Positions 1 to 11,478 of a stretch of DNA of 64,000 nt are shown here, one piece after another (the stretch's first letter is position 1; every line of letters starts with the position of its first letter). Location of the stretch: NCBI GenBank assembly GCA_949825065.1, contig OX463846.1:15348205-15412204 (forward strand). Reading direction: 5' to 3'. This stretch comes from Odontocerum albicorne (lineage: Eukaryota; Arthropoda; Insecta; Trichoptera; Odontoceridae). The translations under genes were made by a program, and so were the position numbers. The notes under the pieces were generated by a model. It was not told where the DNA came from. It did not search any database and saw only the letters and a list, made by a program, of their open reading frames with translations.

Positions 1-429
1 AGGAATTTAAGAAAGAGGGAGAGGAAAAACAAATACAATCAATAGATTATTTTCTTTGTTTGTATCCAATCAGCCCATATGTTTTCGATAATTTATTTCA
101 CAAATAATTTAGATAAATTAGAATAAATAAAACTTTAAATATATGCTTATGAATGAAGATAAATAAAGATTTAAATGCATTACAAAATATGTCTATGATT
201 TAGGCAATGCACTTCGAGATAGAGTATTGATAACCTTTGAAGATATATTGGTTTCTAAAAGGGACTATATAAATTGTTTTTGTTTTCAGTGTTATTCTTA
301 TGTTATTTTTGCACCTGAAAAAAAAAGTAAAATTGAAGATAATATGAGATGAGACAGAAACCATATCAAATAAAGGTGAGGTCATATGGAACATTCAAGA
401 CTAGTTACCTTAATGGCAAAGCATGGAAT
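1..429. other. AT-rich, nothing recognised
   Basis: Plain AT-rich sequence. Short open frames occur but none has a recognisable motif. Confidence 0.5.
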
Positions 430-495
430 ACCCATTGACAATCGTCCCCCTTAAAGACGGCCAAAAAGATAGAAGGATAGCTAGTAGTTAACATT
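430..495 (+). mobile_element. LINE-H 3' coding fragment (tiny)
   Basis: A short stretch reads RRPKR then KDS after one stop. This matches the basic motif RRPPKRWKDSW seen in the better copy at 6880-7125. It is probably a relic of the C-terminus of the same LINE. The match is short, so confidence is low. Confidence 0.3.
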
Positions 496-627
496 TTAAG
501 AGAGAGCAGACCTAACGGTGACAATCCATAGGTTTTACTTTAAGGAACGGTTGTAAAAGATACCTCGCATATAAACGTGTATAAAAAATCCCTAAATATG
601 GTAAATTCCAAAGAAAAAATAATCTAC

Positions 628-1225
628 AAACAAACCATCACGTCAGTTCCCTGTCGCGGTAGGCAGAAAGGCCAGAGTGCCGGATTTTCATATCTTGACA
701 CACATTCTTTGACTTTTATACATCCATACACCATCTCAAACATCGACTACGATTTCTCGCCTACTTTCAACGTTTCCTTCTTTCCGAATACCATTGATTT
801 GATCCAACCAGACTTTCCATGGTCATGTCTGCCACGACTTTTATTCACATCTGCACTATATACTTGTTTTGTTAGTCTTTCTTCATTCATTCGTTCTACA
901 TGCTCAAACCACATCAGAATGTTCTTCTTCATCTTATTCAACATATCAACAATAAGTTCACAAACATACCTAATCACTTCATTCCATATTCTGTCAACCC
1001 ATGTATGTTTTCTCAGTGCAGACATTCCTACAGCATTTATTCGGCTTCTTTCATCATAAATCCACGTCTATGTTTCACATGCATACATCTGTTGAAAATT
1101 GAAACGTTAATCAAAGTTAATAATAGTTTCATGAGCATATGGAAAATCCTTCCATTATTAATACGAATCTCCATTCAAAATCTATACAGCTTATTCTGCG
1201 AACTACCTCAACCATATCGCTCTAA
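628..1225 (-). mobile_element. LINE-R fragment, reverse-transcriptase C-terminal tail
   Basis: This is the reference copy of the commonest repeat in the window. On the minus strand a 92-residue open stretch (747-1025) reads MSALRKHTWVDRIWNEV, then LMWFEHVERMNEERLTKQVY. That is the region downstream of the reverse-transcriptase domain in endonuclease/RT-type LINEs of insects, where a W-F-G-H-V-x-R-M motif precedes a basic GRGRPRK-type stretch. Further down, CMDVEEA-like and ERA-like remains lead to the 3' end CAGGGAACTGACGTGATGG. No RT catalytic FADD is included, so the copy is 5'-truncated and dead. Placement near the RTE clade is inferred from the motif order and from the tetranucleotide (ATGT)-type tail seen in other copies. 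At least 15 related fragments lie in the window on both strands. Confidence 0.75.
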
Positions 1226-2989
1226 TAGCCACCAAAATAATTAATATCGATAAGGATATTCCAAAGGATAATTACAAAATCGTATCCCCATAACGACACG
1301 TTACCCCTAGAGGGGTTCTTGACCTTTAATGATGCGGGTATGAAGTCCGAGATTACGACAAATAATTTACGACCCCTCGACAAGGCTGCAAGGGTCCTTG
1401 GGTCAATTCTTTCACCCATTAGCATACAGCCTTAAGCAGAGTCGAAGCTAGGGTTAGTTTTGTGTCTGGACAAAAATATTTTTTTCGAAAAAATATCTTC
1501 GTATTTAATCCCATGCAATCCCTTTGCATTCAAGGTGCATTTCGATTTTGAATAAATGTTAATACGTATTATAATATAAATGTTAATACAATATACATTA
1601 AAATATTTATCTGCACCTGTGTTAGTATAAAGACTAACGCCCAAATTCAAAGTCGAATCTTAACACAAAAAACTAAATCTTAAATATTTTTTCACTGAAG
1701 AAATTGATATTTAAAGTTGAATTTCGTACAAATTTGTCGAAGTTTTTTAAACGTGGCAGTCATATGGTTTATTAACACATAAAGTCTAAAGTGCATGAGG
1801 CCCAACTTTGAATACAAATCACGAAATTTTATGGTTAGAAAATAGTTCGATTTAAGGTGGAGGTTGTGTTCATACATAATCATTAACTAAATAAAAATTC
1901 CAAAAAGGGTTGACTTTAAGGGCTCCTTAAGATTAGGAGGCCAAGATCAATCTAATTGAAATATTTATTACTCGAGAAAATTAACCTTAACTAAAAATAA
2001 AGATCAAATATTAGTATGCAATAGTAAAATAAATACGTTAAATTGACAAAATTACACTTACATCGACTAAAACCAATAAAAATAGACTAATAAATATAAT
2101 GGAATATTGCACAGTTATAATAAATCACAACACTATATCTGCTAAATGTATAAACTACCAATTATAATACTCACTCGAATGTACTTTAAATGGACAAGTG
2201 CCCATCATCCATTTGACCCTTCAACTTGGCCGCCTTCGTGTTGACTGTAAATTGCTCACAATGGAGCGACAGTCCTGACTTCAGCCTCCCCAGGGGTCTC
2301 AATATAGAAGCCTCCGTAGGGCTTTCAGCTAAGATAATACACATATATCATACTGCACTATACGAGTATGTACGGTGTACGAGTATTTGCACCCACTTTT
2401 GGGTAACGGAGGAATCTTTGGACAAAGTTTGTTTACTTTGGAATTTGAAAGTAGATGTCTATTATGCTAGGATACTGTGGAAGTCTAAAAGTAAACTATG
2501 CTTATTTTAGATACATTAGGTTGTTTTAACCGGCTACTGTTTGACTAGGGAAAAAAATATTTGTTTCGTATTTTTGCTTTGATGTAAATTAACTTTTAAG
2601 ATAGATTAAAAAAATCAGTCCCGTTTGAAAATAAACTTTACTCAAATTTATTTTAAAATTTGAAAAAATCATGTTGCTTATTTTCCTATACCATTTTACT
2701 ATTTTGTCAACATATCTTAAGGTTATGTAAAAAATATTTTTAATATCGCAAAGTCAACTACAAATTAGTGACAGGCATGTTTCGCTAAATAATTTTTCTA
2801 TGACTAGTGTTTTTTAAGTATGTGTTTTAGAATTATTTCACATATCAGTGAAAATTAGGAAAAATACATAAAGATTTTTATATTAAGAGCTTAATGACTG
2901 ACTCTTGTTTATTATGGAGAAAATTGAAATGAAAAAAATATGGTAAGTGCCTATTTTTTTTAATATCAAACATAATTTCATGCCATTAA
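1226..2989. other. No gene recognised
   Basis: AT-rich. The stretch 1260-1420 is more balanced and carries a minus-strand open frame of 67 residues (1222-1425), but I recognise no domain. A perfect short inverted repeat, ACCCC/GGGGT, lies near 1302-1315. An open frame at 2226-2510 (94 residues) is also unrecognised. Confidence 0.4.
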
Positions 2990-3345
2990 AATCTAGATCG
3001 AGCTAGACAGAGGGACTAAATAACATAGATCGCCAGACTTTCCTATCTCGACACATTTATTTCGACTTCTCCCAGTTGAAATAAATGTATCGGGGAAAGA
3101 AGACCATGTCGAGTTTGACTCTTCTACACTCATGCAGCCCCTACGATTTCTCTGCGTTTTGACATTTCCTTCTTTAAAAAAATCATTACATTAAAACAAA
3201 ACTTGATCAAATATACTTTTCTTGGTCTTCTTTTAACACGCATTTAGTCACATTTGCACTGTTATTGTTATATGTTTTGTAAGTATTTTATCATTCATTG
3301 ATTCTACATGACCAAACCATCTAGAGTGCTTTTTTTTCATCTTAA
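2990..3345 (-). mobile_element. LINE-R fragment
   Basis: The order of blocks matches 628-1225 on the minus strand: CTATCTCGACACA, then CTACGATTTCTCTG, then TTTCCTTCTTT, then ACATGACCAAACCAT. A segment of about 60 bases near 3055-3115 is absent from other copies. It contains a short imperfect inverted repeat (ATTTATTTC and GAAATAAAT) and looks like a secondary insertion. No intact frame remains. Confidence 0.6.
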
Positions 3346-3350
3346 TACTA

Positions 3351-3395
3351 TTATTTAAATATATTTAGAAATTATTTAAATATGTTTAGAAATAC
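3351..3395. repeat. 22-bp tandem duplication
   Basis: Two copies of a unit starting ATTATTTAAATAT and ending TTTAGAA, next to each other, one base different. Confidence 0.7.
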
Positions 3396-3414
3396 GTTAT
3401 ACTCCCTTTTTTCT

Positions 3415-3875
3415 TTTACTGTCCATGGTTTACTTTCTTTTCCTCGTCCTTTACTGTCCATACAGTGAGACTCTGGAATCAGTTACAAACCAATATAAGA
3501 CTCGCTCCATCCTTGGCATGCTTTAAGAAGCAACTGAAAAAGCTCTTAATTTCTAGTCAGTAAAATAACGAGTTTCATTCCCGATTTTTCTTTTCCTTTC
3601 CTCTCCACCATCCCTTCCTTTTCTTTTGATTGATGATATCTCACTTTATATGAAAAATAATGTTCGGGTGATTGTTCGTCTTTGTGGGGTTGGTGGGCAT
3701 ATGCTCACGTATGTGTTTATGGATTTCGTGGAGATGGATATTCATCTGAATGATTTATGCAACCACGTAACTTGCTTCATTCATTTTTGTCTGGTTGGTT
3801 GGAAGAGATGGCCGCCTAACAATAAGCCCCCAAGATTGTATTTGCAATAAAAATACTTTTATTTATATATGTTTA
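3415..3875 (+). mobile_element. LINE-X 3' end: C-terminal codons plus 3' UTR
   Basis: From about 3455 the plus strand reads VRLWNQLQTNIRLAPS, then FKKQLKKLLIS and a stop near 3560. This is the typical end of CR1/Jockey-type ORF2 proteins (a LWNxLP-like motif followed by FKxxLKxxL). About 290 bases of 3' UTR follow, ending in GCAATAAAAATACTTTTATTT. A second copy of this UTR is at 30020-30270. The last 60 bases (3786-3850), starting GTCTGGTTGGTTGGAAGAG, resemble the 3' half of SINE-B. That makes this element the likely mobilising partner of the SINE. The copy is 5'-truncated, with no RT domain present. Confidence 0.65.
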
Positions 3876-4006
3876 GAAATAGAAAAAAATCATCCAGTCT
3901 TTATTACTTATTTAGACAACTTTTTGGTTGTCGAAATAGATTACCCCATGGCACTAACTCTCCAAATTGTACTGTAATCAACAAAAGTGTCAAGCAGTTA
4001 ATATGA

Positions 4007-4084
4007 AAAATAACCCATTTGAACGGCCTATCAAAATAACCCATTTGAACGGCCTATCAAAATAACCCATTTGAACGGCCTATC
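4007..4084. repeat. 26-bp tandem array, 3 copies
   Basis: Three identical units beginning AAAATAACCCATTTG and ending GGCCTATC. Perfect identity suggests recent expansion. Confidence 0.95.
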
Positions 4085-4384
4085 AAAGATGCTTAAAATC
4101 AACTTAAACTAAAGAATAGAGTTTACAACATAAATACGAGTATATACAATTTTTCACTTCCTTTCCATATTTTAGAGTAGGGTAACTCTACACCTTCTAT
4201 TTAAGTATATTACTGTTTCTTTTATAATAATTTATCTCTTTACGTACAATATTCTATCAAGTGTGGTCAAATTGATCCGGCTCTCTAGTCGACCACTTAG
4301 ATCATGTGCTTTATGTCTGTGTATCCGTTTATTTATTTCTTGATTATGATATTGTTTTTAAGATAATGAAGAAGAGACATAGAA

Positions 4385-4610
4385 TGAATGAATGAAGAAA
4401 GATTAAAAAGTGTAAATGTGAGTATAAGACATGGTAGATGATGGCCAAGTAAAGTACGGTTGGATTAAGTTAACGTATATTTATTTGAAAAATTAAAAAA
4501 AATTCATATGAGTTGTATAAGAGATGTATGGATGTAGAAGAGGCGAAAAATATATTTAAGGATAAGAAAGCTTGACGTTCAACGCCGTCAGGGAAACATC
4601 GTGTTAGTAT
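4385..4610 (+). mobile_element. LINE-R fragment
   Basis: Plus-strand copy. It contains GAATGAATGAAGAAAG (the RMNEER region), AAATGTGAGT, TTGGATTAA, and GTATGGATGTAGAAGAGGCG, which reads CMDVEEA-like. It ends near GCCGTCAGGGAAACATCGTG. Stops and indels in every frame. Confidence 0.6.
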
Positions 4611-5582
4611 TTATGTACTTCTTGATTGATTCTCTCCAAATACATTTATTTTTAACGAAGTTCCTTTATCTATTTATTGTATTTTTTTAATATTTAAAAA
4701 ATACGATTAGCCAAGTAAAACTAAAAAAATCAACAGTTAAGAAGAAATAACTTTGTTATTTCATTAATTAAATTAATCCTTGTTACTGAAGAGAGCCTCG
4801 GGATAGAAGGAACAATTTCACGTATCGGGGATAAATGTAATTAGTGGAACAACAAAGTTAATTTTTGTTATATGTTCTAATACGAATTTTACAGCCAAAC
4901 CTTTGAAAAAGATTTAGCCAAGCCTTTGAAAAAAAAAACTAGTTTACCTTTAACCAATATAAGCTTCACAAGTTTAGTTTTGGTAATTTTCTATTTGAAA
5001 TTCAAACTTGTAAAGAAACAGTTACGTGAAAACTGGATTATATCGCTAAAGAAACACTATTATATCTCGAAAACTTGTATAACTTATAAATAAGAAATAC
5101 ATACATCTCAACCAGCCGAATTGATCTAGCTTCTAAGTCGCTAAACGAGCTTTGCCGGGAAAGTTTTTCTAACTTGTATCCCGATATAATTCCCGTTATT
5201 AAAAATAAATCAAACTTCTCAACGATTCGGGAAAATGAGACCCGTCTCGGTAGACGTTTACTTTGAGACTTTCCTCAAACGTAGTTCACCCCGTGTTAAA
5301 CGTTTTTGGAAGTGTATTTACTTTTAAGGTGTTGCGTGGTAAACTAAGTCCATACACAGCATCATAACATCAGACGAGTATTGATCGTTTATCAGTGTTT
5401 TCTTAGTATTTCTAGCAAACCCTTTGTAGATTTACAAACTTTTGTTTAATATTCCTGGCAATTACAATATGGTGAATGACGGTTTTGGATGCCATATTTA
5501 CAAACTGAGAATCACCAGTTGCACGTGGAATAACCTTGTTAAACAAATCATCTAATATAGATATATTCAATATCATCATGGA
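4611..5582. other. No gene recognised
   Basis: AT-rich. The part 5100-5320 has more GC. It shares a weak similarity with 4270-4310 (an AATTGATC-GGCT-like stretch followed by AGTCG), possibly an old dispersed repeat I cannot classify. Confidence 0.35.
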
Positions 5583-5690
5583 TATAATAATATTATTAAA
5601 ATGACAATTTATAAAGTACCTTTAGAGAGCGGACTCTCGTCAAGGGCGCTTACTTGGAATATAAATTCACTTATATTGACAGAACAAAAA
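5583..5690 (-). mobile_element. LINE-A 3'-end fragment
   Basis: Contains ATAATAATATTATTAAAATG, then TTTAGAGAGC, then CTCTCGTCAAGGGCGC. On the minus strand this gives GAGAGT..GCTCTCTAAA followed by an ATT-repeat tail. This is the same 3' end as the reverse-transcriptase-bearing element at 15526-16757. Extreme 5' truncation is usual for LINE insertions. Confidence 0.6.
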
Positions 5691-6053
5691 ACAAATCACG
5701 TCTGGCAGCTACAGCAGCGCCCGAGTGAATGTTAATGATGTACTTTATTTATATGAGTTTCATCTAATTTCATCCATCTTACGGTATAAGTATCGGTGTT
5801 CTATTACATGCACAAAGCTATATATCCTACTTGACACTTTTCTACACCAACTCGGCTATTGTGTTTAATTGTTGACTAAGTTGTCTTTAAACAATTACTC
5901 CATCTGCTTTCGCAATATATATCAACAGGACAACTTCCTTCGGGATTCATAAAAAAGAATCTGATTCAAAACCGCTCATTAGAAATTCGACGTACATGTC
6001 GAAGCCAAATAACTTATTATGTTAAGCGCAATAATATACTAGTTTCGAAATTG

Positions 6054-6440
6054 CAAGTGTAGCTTCCTTACTCATCTGGACTCTTTATGTATGTCAAACA
6101 CCACCAACAGCACCGATTTGCCTATAGATTTCCCCATTATGTTATCAGTCACAGGTATGATACATGGTACTCTAGTCTAAAGAATTTACAAGTCTAGCTT
6201 CCTTACTCAGCTGGACTTTTTTATATATGTGTATATCATACACCACCAACTTTGCCTATAGGTTTCCCCATTATGTTGGCAGTCACAGGTACACGGTAGA
6301 CTCCAGTCTAAATAATTTACAAGTCTAGCTTCCTAGCTCACCTGGACTTTTTATTTATGTCATACATTACCTACAGCACCACATCGCCTATAGATATCCT
6401 CATTCTGTTGTCAGTCATAGTAGATTTCAATCTAAAGAAT
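6054..6440. repeat. Tandem triplication, ~121-135 bp units
   Basis: Three diverged tandem units start at about 6054, 6189 and 6320. Each begins CAAGTSTAGCTTCC and contains CTGGACT, a GCCTATAG-TTYCC block, GTCACAG-like and CTAAA-AATT. Divergence and small indels between units indicate an old array. No coding frame is conserved. Confidence 0.85.
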
Positions 6441-6700
6441 TGGAATATATCAACATGTTTGAGCAGTCCCCATAAATATGAATATAAACCTGTAATTGAT
6501 GTTTACTAATTTCTATGACCTTAAATTTTTTGTGCTATTTTTTTAATGTCCATCCGTCTTTCTTCCCAAATAAATCAATCCATTACAGCAATTCATCCCG
6601 GACGTGCGGTAGTCTAGCCATTATATAAATGCAGTCAAAACTACAATAAATAATTGAGAGTACTTAGAAGTAATACTCTGTTCAAAAGTTTATACAAATT

Positions 6701-6835
6701 CCTCTTTCAACCAACTAGGAATATATTAAAGAAGCCTTTATTAAAAGCAAACTAGAAATCTTAAAAAAATTAACAACGGGATACGAACCTGCAATCCTCA
6801 GGCTGGAAGGAAGACATCTTGCCAACACGTGAGTG
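6701..6835 (-). mobile_element. SINE-B copy, 3' truncated or decayed
   Basis: On the minus strand a tRNA-like head holds the B-box-like GGTTCGTATCC (here written on the plus strand as GGGATACGAACC) and CCTCAGGCTGGAAGGAAGACATCTTGCC. Body remnants (AACCAACTAGGA) follow at lower coordinates. Confidence 0.65.
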
Positions 6836-6879
6836 AGCATCCTTGTCTTAAATAAATTTCAATGATTAAATACTCTCAT

Positions 6880-7125
6880 GTGGTGTTGAAGACATAGTGA
6901 GATGGGGAAGAAACAGAAGGCGCTTCTGGAGGGATCATGTGGACCGCATGGGGGATATAAGGCTGGCAAGAATCACTAAGACTGAAAACCCTAATAGCAG
7001 GAGATTACCAAGAAGGCCGCCGAAAAGGTGGAAGGACAGCTGGACGTCATCATCCCAGGACACTCCACCGTCACTAACAGGTCATACGACCTAAACCAAG
7101 AGGAAGAAGAAGAAATACTCTGACG
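6880..7125 (+). mobile_element. LINE-H fragment, C-terminal codons and (GAA)n tail
   Basis: An open stretch reads VRWGRNRRRFWRDHVDRMGD, then RRLPRRPPKRWKDSW. This is the post-RT basic region of an endonuclease/RT LINE (W-x-D-H-V-x-R-M followed by GRPPKRW). A stop is followed by a purine tail AAGAGGAAGAAGAAGAA, which looks like the 3' terminus. It differs in sequence from LINE-R, so I treat it as a separate family. Confidence 0.65.
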
Positions 7126-7604
7126 ATTCTTGTATACGCTGAAGAAATGTATAATTCTAGAGAAAATATAATACGAGTACGAAAACATGAGTTTTTTTAG
7201 TTTACAATTATTTCAATTGATCGACCGATCAAATTTTGCTCCTTAAAAACAAAAATGAATTCCAAATCAGCACACTCATAATATTTCAAGATTTTTAAGA
7301 TAAAAATAAGCCGTTAGATAAAATACATTGTTAGAAGTTGAAACTTCATACAGTGAAATAATTCAACTTATCTATAATATATAAACTAATTTCGAAGAAA
7401 ATGGAAACTTCTGTGTTAGTACTAAGGTACTCGTAGGTTAGGACGTTGTTTTATCAGATGAATTTATAGTTCCGTTACCTCGTAGTTCAAACGAATAATG
7501 ATTTAGTTATTAAGGGTTTATGGAGAAGGAAAGAGAGTAAATAAATTAAGGAAAAAGGGAATATTATTTTTTTTCTTTAATTGATTACTTTGTTTTTTTT
7601 TTTC
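7126..7604. other. No gene recognised
   Basis: AT-rich sequence with poly-T runs near 7560-7610. Nothing identifiable. Confidence 0.4.
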
Positions 7605-7830
7605 AAGATGTATGAGCTCTTCAAAGAACCATGTAAATGTAAGTGGAAATCAGGAAGACCAAGGAAAGTATGATTGGATCAACGAAATGATATTTTAAAA
7701 AAGGAAACGTAAAATGTCAGATAAATTGTATGAGTTGTATGAGATTGTGTATGGATAGTAGAGGTGAAAGGATGTGTGTTAAAATAAAAAGGTTGGACGC
7801 CCTGTCTTTCCCGACATGGAAATAAAGTGA
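7605..7830 (+). mobile_element. LINE-R fragment
   Basis: Plus-strand copy: AATGTAAGTGGAAATCAG, GGAAGACCAAGG (GRPR-like), TGATTGGATCAACG, then GTGTATGGATAGTAGAGG and TTCCCGACATGG near its 3' end. Heavily decayed. Confidence 0.55.
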
Positions 7831-8334
7831 AACTATGTGAAACCAAACAAATTTGTATTATTTTATCAACTTATGTTATTCCAGCATGATTGCTGAACGT
7901 ATTTTATCTTTAATTTGCAATGGTCAATTATTCCGCTGATGCTTTATTGTCTGAATATTTTCTGGTAACGATTTCTATGTAATTTCTTCATTTTAGTTTA
8001 ATTTCTCAAACTTCGTTCATTATTAATCTTTCATTAAGGCAATGAATGCTAAATGAATAAATATAACTGGGAAGTATACTTTTCCGTTTCTTTTACTAAG
8101 TGCGACCCCTTGGTACCAAATCGACACATAAAAAGTTTTCTAAGCCAACAACACGAAAAAACGTAAAATATTCCAGATTTCATCTAAAAAGGAAACATCA
8201 GATTTTTTTAGTTTTCGATAATTTAATTAACTCCATAATATCAACTTATCTATAATTTTATGAGATCATGTTGATATTAATATGTTATAAGGTTGTAGCG
8301 AAAGACTGGTAATTACTTGTAAACATACATATCA

Positions 8335-8940
8335 TTACGCCGTGTCCCTTTCCATGCCGGGGTAGACAGATATAACATATCTCCAAAATTTTCTATCCAA
8401 GAACACAAACTTTCACCTCTTCTACATGTATACATCTCGTCATGCACAATCTTCCATTATTCACACTCAAACTACTATCAAAATCTGGTAAATCTGATCT
8501 AACCACGCTTTCCTCAATGTGCATATTCCACGAACACCTTTCCCTTCTGACAAATATACTCGCTTAGGCACTCTTTCGTCATCCATTCTCTCCACATGTC
8601 CAAACCATCTTACTTAAATTATCAATTTTTAAGCTGTGTTTTCATTTCTGATACCTTCGTTCTTCTTTATTATGCACATTGCCACTCTACATTTTTTTCT
8701 AAATGTACGCATCTCCACTTTTACCTGGTGGCAAGTAAAAACTTCAATTCCATGAGTCAACGTGGGTACTAATATATTATTATGTATTGCAATTTTTGCT
8801 ACATTTGATAAAGCGCGGCTGTTCTCTGTTTACCTTGTTCCCTGTCGCTTTCCTTATTTGAAAGTCCCTTTCAGTTCGCCCATCCCACGTTAACACACTA
8901 TCCAAAAAATATAACTCATAATTCGGCTGCCGTTTTCAAT
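8335..8940 (-). mobile_element. LINE-R fragment, the longest at its 5' side
   Basis: This minus-strand copy runs from the 3' end (ATTACGCCGTGTCCCTTTCC on plus) up through VRWFGHVERMDDERVPK. It continues into upstream coding sequence that reads LDSVLTWDGRTERDFQIRK, then CSKxxxxxN and THGIEVF-like. It therefore adds about 200 bases of ORF not present in the other copies. Many stops and frameshifts. It ends abruptly at the palindromic element that starts at 8942. Confidence 0.65.
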
Positions 8941-8941
8941 A

Positions 8942-9125
8942 TATGTACAGTACCTGGCGGTAAGTAATACACATCGGGTCAAGAAAGAGACTGTCGGCCA
9001 TAATCAGTTAACTTTGGCTTTGAAGTGCGTCGTCTCTGTCATTCATACACGTGTTAGCGCATCGTGCGACAGAGACGACGCTCTACAAAGCCATGTGTAT
9101 TACTAACCGCTGGGTACTGTACATA
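8942..9125. mobile_element. Palindromic MITE-like element, ~184 bp
   Basis: The two ends are inverted repeats. TATGTACAGTACCTGGCGG at 8942 pairs with the reverse complement of 9100-9125, continuing through TAATACACAT. A second inner pair, GGCTTTGAAGTGCGTCGTCT against the strand ending at 9063, continues the palindrome. The left arm carries about 40 extra bases (8974-9013) with no partner. No coding capacity. Flanks are TA-rich, so a TA target is possible but not provable. Confidence 0.7.
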
Positions 9126-9129
9126 CATA

Positions 9130-9262
9130 CATACTATCACGCCATTTACTTGTTGTAATAAACAAGAAGAAGGTCGCCAAACATTCATATCACGACACGC
9201 TTTTTTTATCTTCTTTACATCCATAAATTTTATCCAAACAGATCCATTCATTTTATGCATGA
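9130..9262 (-). mobile_element. LINE-R 3'-end fragment
   Basis: The minus strand reads MDVKKIKKACRDMNVWRPS, corresponding to the CMDVEEA-x-CRDRxxWRS terminal motif of the family. It is followed by the 3' end ATGGCGTGATAGTATG and a (TATG)n tail reaching 9115. Confidence 0.6.
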
Positions 9263-9373
9263 CCGTGCGGGAACTTGTTGGGCTTTATTCAGAAGACCGG
9301 CAATTTGAATTCTTCGCTGTGCTATTCCTATACAATAACACAAGATTTTTCCCCTCTAGTACTCGTATCAGGG

Positions 9374-9408
9374 TTATAAGGATACCTATGACTTCAGTCA
9401 ATAAAAAA
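9374..9408 (+). mobile_element. SINE-A 3' tail fragment
   Basis: TTATAAGGATACCTATGACT followed by TCAGTCA and A-run matches the tail of the SINE-A copies at 55655 and 61031. Confidence 0.55.
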
Positions 9409-10387
9409 ACGAGCAACATATTTCAATGGCAACGTTTCGACATCTCAGTCACTCCATGATCATGCCTCATTCGTTATAGCTCTCTCAAAAACTGGCTTCT
9501 TAAAAAATATCTTGAAGACTTTAATGTTCTTAGCTCTCTGATGCTATGAAGGTAGTTTGTTCCATATGGTAAAGTCAACCACACTGGAACATGATCGTAA
9601 AATCCACGTCTATTTGCTCCCATAAACACTATTTTTATGAGTATTCAGTTTACAAATTTTCATCCCCTTATTTTAAATCCGTAGACTTGATCTATCAATT
9701 ATTAGCTCTATATTATTTTAACACGTTTTCTTCTCACTTTGACATTCTAAATATGTTTGGTGAGTATCGTCTTAATAATATAAGTCCAACTCATCTTGAT
9801 ATGATTTTTCCCCCCATCTTTAACATCGGTTTTTAGTCCACATTCATTCTAAATAATAACAGTTCTTATTCCGTCATATATAGAAACACTACATACTCGT
9901 ATTATTCATACCATTCCATAATATTTACAAATGTATTTTAACGTAAATCTTGCAAGAATATTTCTTTTTCATATCTAGTACGAGTATATGTAGAGGGAAT
10001 ATATCTAACATATTCAGATAATTAATGGATGGATGGTTGACCTAGTTTTATTGAAGCTGAATATAGATTTGTCTTCATTAAAATGTATTCCATATCTTTC
10101 ACCGATACTGTACAAAGTGTCAATACATAATTCAGGTTTCAGTTGCTTAATCTCGTGAAATGGAGGACAGAATGATCTCTTCTGCATTCTGGAACAATTC
10201 TCACGTAATACACTGCTTTTCGTTTTATTTATTTTATTTGAAGTGCATTAACTTATGGCCTTTTAGTTATTTTTTTTTAATTGTATATTTTTTTTTATCA
10301 AGACGAAACATGTCCACAAATGAAATACATTTAAAAAAATCATAAGCATGTGATTCAACAAATTAGAAGTGACCACTTTTTTATATA
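9409..10387. other. No gene recognised
   Basis: AT-rich. An 81-residue open frame at 9591-9836 has no recognisable motif and a biased Phe/Tyr/Ser composition expected from AT-rich DNA. Confidence 0.4.
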
Positions 10388-10560
10388 ATCATCGCCATCA
10401 TGCCATGTCTTAATAAGGGTAGGCAGAGGGAACAGATTTCTATAATTAATTTTATCCTGACACATCGTTTGCTTCTGTCACGTCCATAAGCTTTGCCTTG
10501 CAAACTCCTATTATATAGCCAATCAGACTCTGAAACAAGTTAATCGCTGCTATAAGACTC
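10388..10560 (-). mobile_element. LINE-R 3' fragment
   Basis: Contains ATCATGCCATGTCTTAA, GTAGGCAGAGGGAACAGA, CTGACACATCGTTTGCTTCT and CGTCCATAAGC, in the same order as the 3' half of 628-1225. Confidence 0.55.
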
Positions 10561-11289
10561 TCACTGTTGTAGGCGACTGAATAAATAGCACATTTTTCTT
10601 CAATGACAATTTTTTTTCTAAATAACTTGTTTTTTTTCCATTTTACTGCTTTATTTTCGTTTTTTTTTCATGTTTTAAGTATGCATCATATAAAACTTGT
10701 ATATAAATTGCCATGCAATTCGCATATTTTACAATGAAGTAACTAATAAGTAAATAAAAGGCTTTCACTCTTATTTCTTGAGAATTGAATTAATTAGGTG
10801 TTTTAAGGTTTTCTACGCCTTCTTTACTATTTGCGTATATTATTTTTGGTAAATCTTTCATTGATGTGATCGAACTATCTCGACGCTCTTTTCTTTACCA
10901 TAACCATTAGATCTTCTATTTCCAATTCGTTAAGTAAAGTGTTTTTTTTTTTATATTTTTAAGCATATAAAATATTCCATTTGACAACATTTAGTGAACT
11001 ATTTTCTTTTACTAAAAATGTACTTTTAAAAAATCTACAATGATAAAAACAAAAAAAAAATAATTGACACGCATAGCAAAAATCCACGGACTGGCGTTTG
11101 AAAAAGAGGAACAAATATAACCATTGCTATCATGCGCTAAGGGAAGTCTTTAAACTGGGAAATGAATCAATAAATCAATAAACCAAATAATACTGTTCAC
11201 TTAAACTATGGTGTATTCTCAACACAGTGGAGTTTTTATAAGCCGAGTGAAGTTTCTATTTGAATATTTGACTCCGATTGAACAAAATG
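10561..11289. other. No gene recognised
   Basis: Very AT-rich with several T or A runs. Nothing identifiable. Confidence 0.4.
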
Positions 11290-11478
11290 TTGTATTGTAC
11301 TGTAATACACATATTGCCATGTGACAATCTCTTCCGACCTAACAGAAAGTTATTAAAGTAGCCTTAAGTGAAAATCAGATTAGCATCCTTTTTAAAAAAA
11401 ATCTGGGTTCCAGCGGGATATGAACCCGCAACCTCCAGGCTGGGAGATAGGCGTCTTACCAGCCAGGCCACTAAAGCC
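11290..11478 (-). mobile_element. SINE-B, near full length
   Basis: Minus-strand copy with both parts. The tRNA-like head is at 11400-11478 (TGAACCCGCAACCTCC on plus, i.e. GGAGGTTGCGGGTTCA; then GTCTTACCAGCCAGGCC). The body is at 11290-11395 with CAATCTCTTCCGACCTAACAG and TTGCCATGTG. The tail carries TGTATTGTACTGTAATACA. Internal RNA polymerase III boxes explain how such elements are transcribed; this copy has several substitutions. Confidence 0.8.

Noticed and set aside
577..1244. Plus-strand open frames of 160 and 114 codons
   Set aside because: They lie opposite the LINE-R coding strand and show no motif; shadows of the minus-strand element.
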